Assembly (NCBI GenBank): GCA_900469615.1
Contig: UBYA01000001.1
Span: forward strand, 310,001 to 374,000
Direction: 5' to 3'
Source of the DNA: Hyphomicrobiales bacterium
GTDB lineage: Bacteria > Pseudomonadota > Alphaproteobacteria > Rhizobiales > Rhizobiaceae
DNA: 64,000 nt
Within the stretch, counting starts at the first letter, position 1, and the number at the start of each line of letters is the position of its first letter. A model generated the notes under the pieces. That model did not search any database, was not told where the DNA came from, and saw only the letters and a list, made by a program, of their open reading frames with translations. A program made the position numbers and the translations under genes. Below, one piece after another: positions 63,215 through 64,000 of the stretch.

Positions 63215-63988
63215 TCAGCGCGACCCAGCGCCAATCGATCGATCGAGGTGGGTGTAGCCGCCGTCCGGGAATATCCATTGGCCCGTGGTGTGGTTCGAGC
63301 GATCCGACAGCAGGAACGCGCAGGCGTCACCGATCTCGCGGGCCTCCGTCATGCGCCGTCCAAGCGGGATGCGGCCGGTGATTTCCTTCAGTGCCGCTTC
63401 TGGGTCGGACATCGTGTCGAGCCAGCGGCGATAAAGCGGCGTCATCACTTCGGCGACAACGATCGCGTTCACACGGACCTTGTGCGGAAGGAACTCCACA
63501 GCCCATTCGCGCGTCATTCCCAACTGCGCTGCCTTGGCTGCAATGTAGGCGGAGGTGCCGCCTTGGCCGGTCAGTGCCGTCTTGGACGAGATGTTGACGA
63601 TCGCTCCCTGCGTTGCCCGGAGGTCATCTGCGAGCAGATGGACCATCATGTAGTAGTGGACAAGGTTCTGATCCAGGCTGGCCCGAAAAGCGGCCGGTCC
63701 CTTGTCAATTCCGACGCCGTCATTCGCCCCGGCGTTGTTTACCAGGCCATGGATCAAACCATGCCGCTCCCTGATCGCGCCGACCGCGGCGCGGCAGGCG
63801 TCGTCATTCGAAAGCTCGGCCTGTTGAAAGTCCGCTCCGGTCGCCGAAAGCCATTCTTGAGACGGCCGACGCCGTGCGAGAACAACGGGCTTTGCTCCTT
63901 CCTCTGCCAGGACTTCGCAGATTGCGGCTCCGATGCCGGAACCGCCGCCGGTCACGACGACGACTTTGCCCTGGAGATGTAAATCCAT
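63215..63988 (-). CDS. SDR dehydrogenase, L-fucose-dehydrogenase-like
   Basis: The protein has 257 residues. The SDR cofactor site is VTGGGSGIGAAI; NNAGANDG, the catalytic Ser in NISSKTALTG and the YIAAKAAQ (Tyr-x-x-x-Lys) set are intact. The overall pattern, including LVHYYMMVHLLADDL, TPLYRRW and SNHTTGQWIFPDGGYTHLDR, closely resembles Burkholderia L-fucose dehydrogenase, which turns L-fucose into L-fuconolactone. The ATG at 63988 is preceded by AGGAG near the window end. Other pathway genes are presumably to the right of the window. Confidence 0.87.
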   Translation of the reverse strand: MDLHLQGKVVVVTGGGSGIGAAICEVLAEEGAKPVVLARRRPSQEWLSATGADFQQAELSNDDACRAAVGAIRERHGLIHGLVNNAGANDGVGIDKGPAAFRASLDQNLVHYYMMVHLLADDLRATQGAIVNISSKTALTGQGGTSAYIAAKAAQLGMTREWAVEFLPHKVRVNAIVVAEVMTPLYRRWLDTMSDPEAALKEITGRIPLGRRMTEAREIGDACAFLLSDRSNHTTGQWIFPDGGYTHLDRSIGAGSR

Positions 63989-64000
63989 CACTTCGCTCCT

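Overview
This window looks like an accessory, catabolism-rich stretch of an alphaproteobacterial genome, most likely Rhizobiales (Rhizobium/Agrobacterium/Ensifer type). The evidence is the high GC content, the dense and tightly packed operons, the many ABC importers with their own regulators, and rhizobium-style small proteins. Such content is typical of a megaplasmid, chromid or chromosomal catabolic island; the sequence alone cannot say which. I see no rRNA, tRNA, CRISPR array, transposase or phage gene. No single gene cluster is clearly an undescribed system; the most interesting signals are unusual enzyme combinations, shared operators and gene scars.

Layout. (1) 1-55: start of a LivH-like permease, minus strand. 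(2) 337-3820: a gallate-type operon, galB-like hydratase, a two-domain VOC extradiol dioxygenase, galC-like aldolase and galD-like tautomerase, which feeds 4-oxalomesaconate to pyruvate and oxaloacetate. (3) 4078-13310: a second aromatic cluster with a NIPSNAP protein, GntR regulator, ACMSD-like amidohydrolase, second VOC dioxygenase, FAD hydroxylase, MFS transporter, FAH-family hydrolase, alpha/beta hydrolase and bicupin. (4) 13440-24496: a polyamine/guanidino-compound locus. A minus-strand operon (cupin, FAD oxidase, aldehyde dehydrogenase, YtcJ-like amidohydrolase) diverges from a LysR gene that appears frameshifted, followed by agmatinase and a PotABCD-type importer. A decayed homocysteine S-methyltransferase end follows. 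(5) 25174-33267: stress and regulatory genes: exonuclease III, YihY, NsrR plus flavohemoglobin, PRC-barrel protein, orphan response regulator, and two tandem Crp/Fnr paralogues.

(6) 33563-51294: a large sugar/polyol/sugar-acid locus. One operon holds a NanA-like lyase, class II aldolase, enolase-superfamily dehydratase and aldehyde dehydrogenase. A LacI regulator follows on the minus strand. A second operon encodes a carbohydrate ABC importer, two SDRs, a zinc alcohol dehydrogenase and a PfkB kinase. Near-identical TTTAGCGCTAAA-type operators sit in both operon promoters and tie them to the LacI protein. The locus ends in an internally deleted FGGY kinase and a divergent XylX-like/UxaA-like pair around a long inverted repeat. 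(7) 51646-60160: a minus-strand ribose/fructose-type importer with a sugar isomerase and a Gfo/Idh dehydrogenase. A divergent alpha/beta hydrolase, a ROK repressor with two likely operators, and a phytanoyl-CoA-dioxygenase-like gene facing an AraC regulator complete it. (8) 61417-63988: a small Cys-containing protein, a GntR regulator with two predicted winged-helix segments and an L-fucose-dehydrogenase-like SDR.

The genes form modular uptake-plus-degradation units: each importer lies beside its degradative enzymes and a dedicated transcription factor. All functions are read from motifs and family resemblance in the translated sequence; no search was run, so exact substrates are inference.
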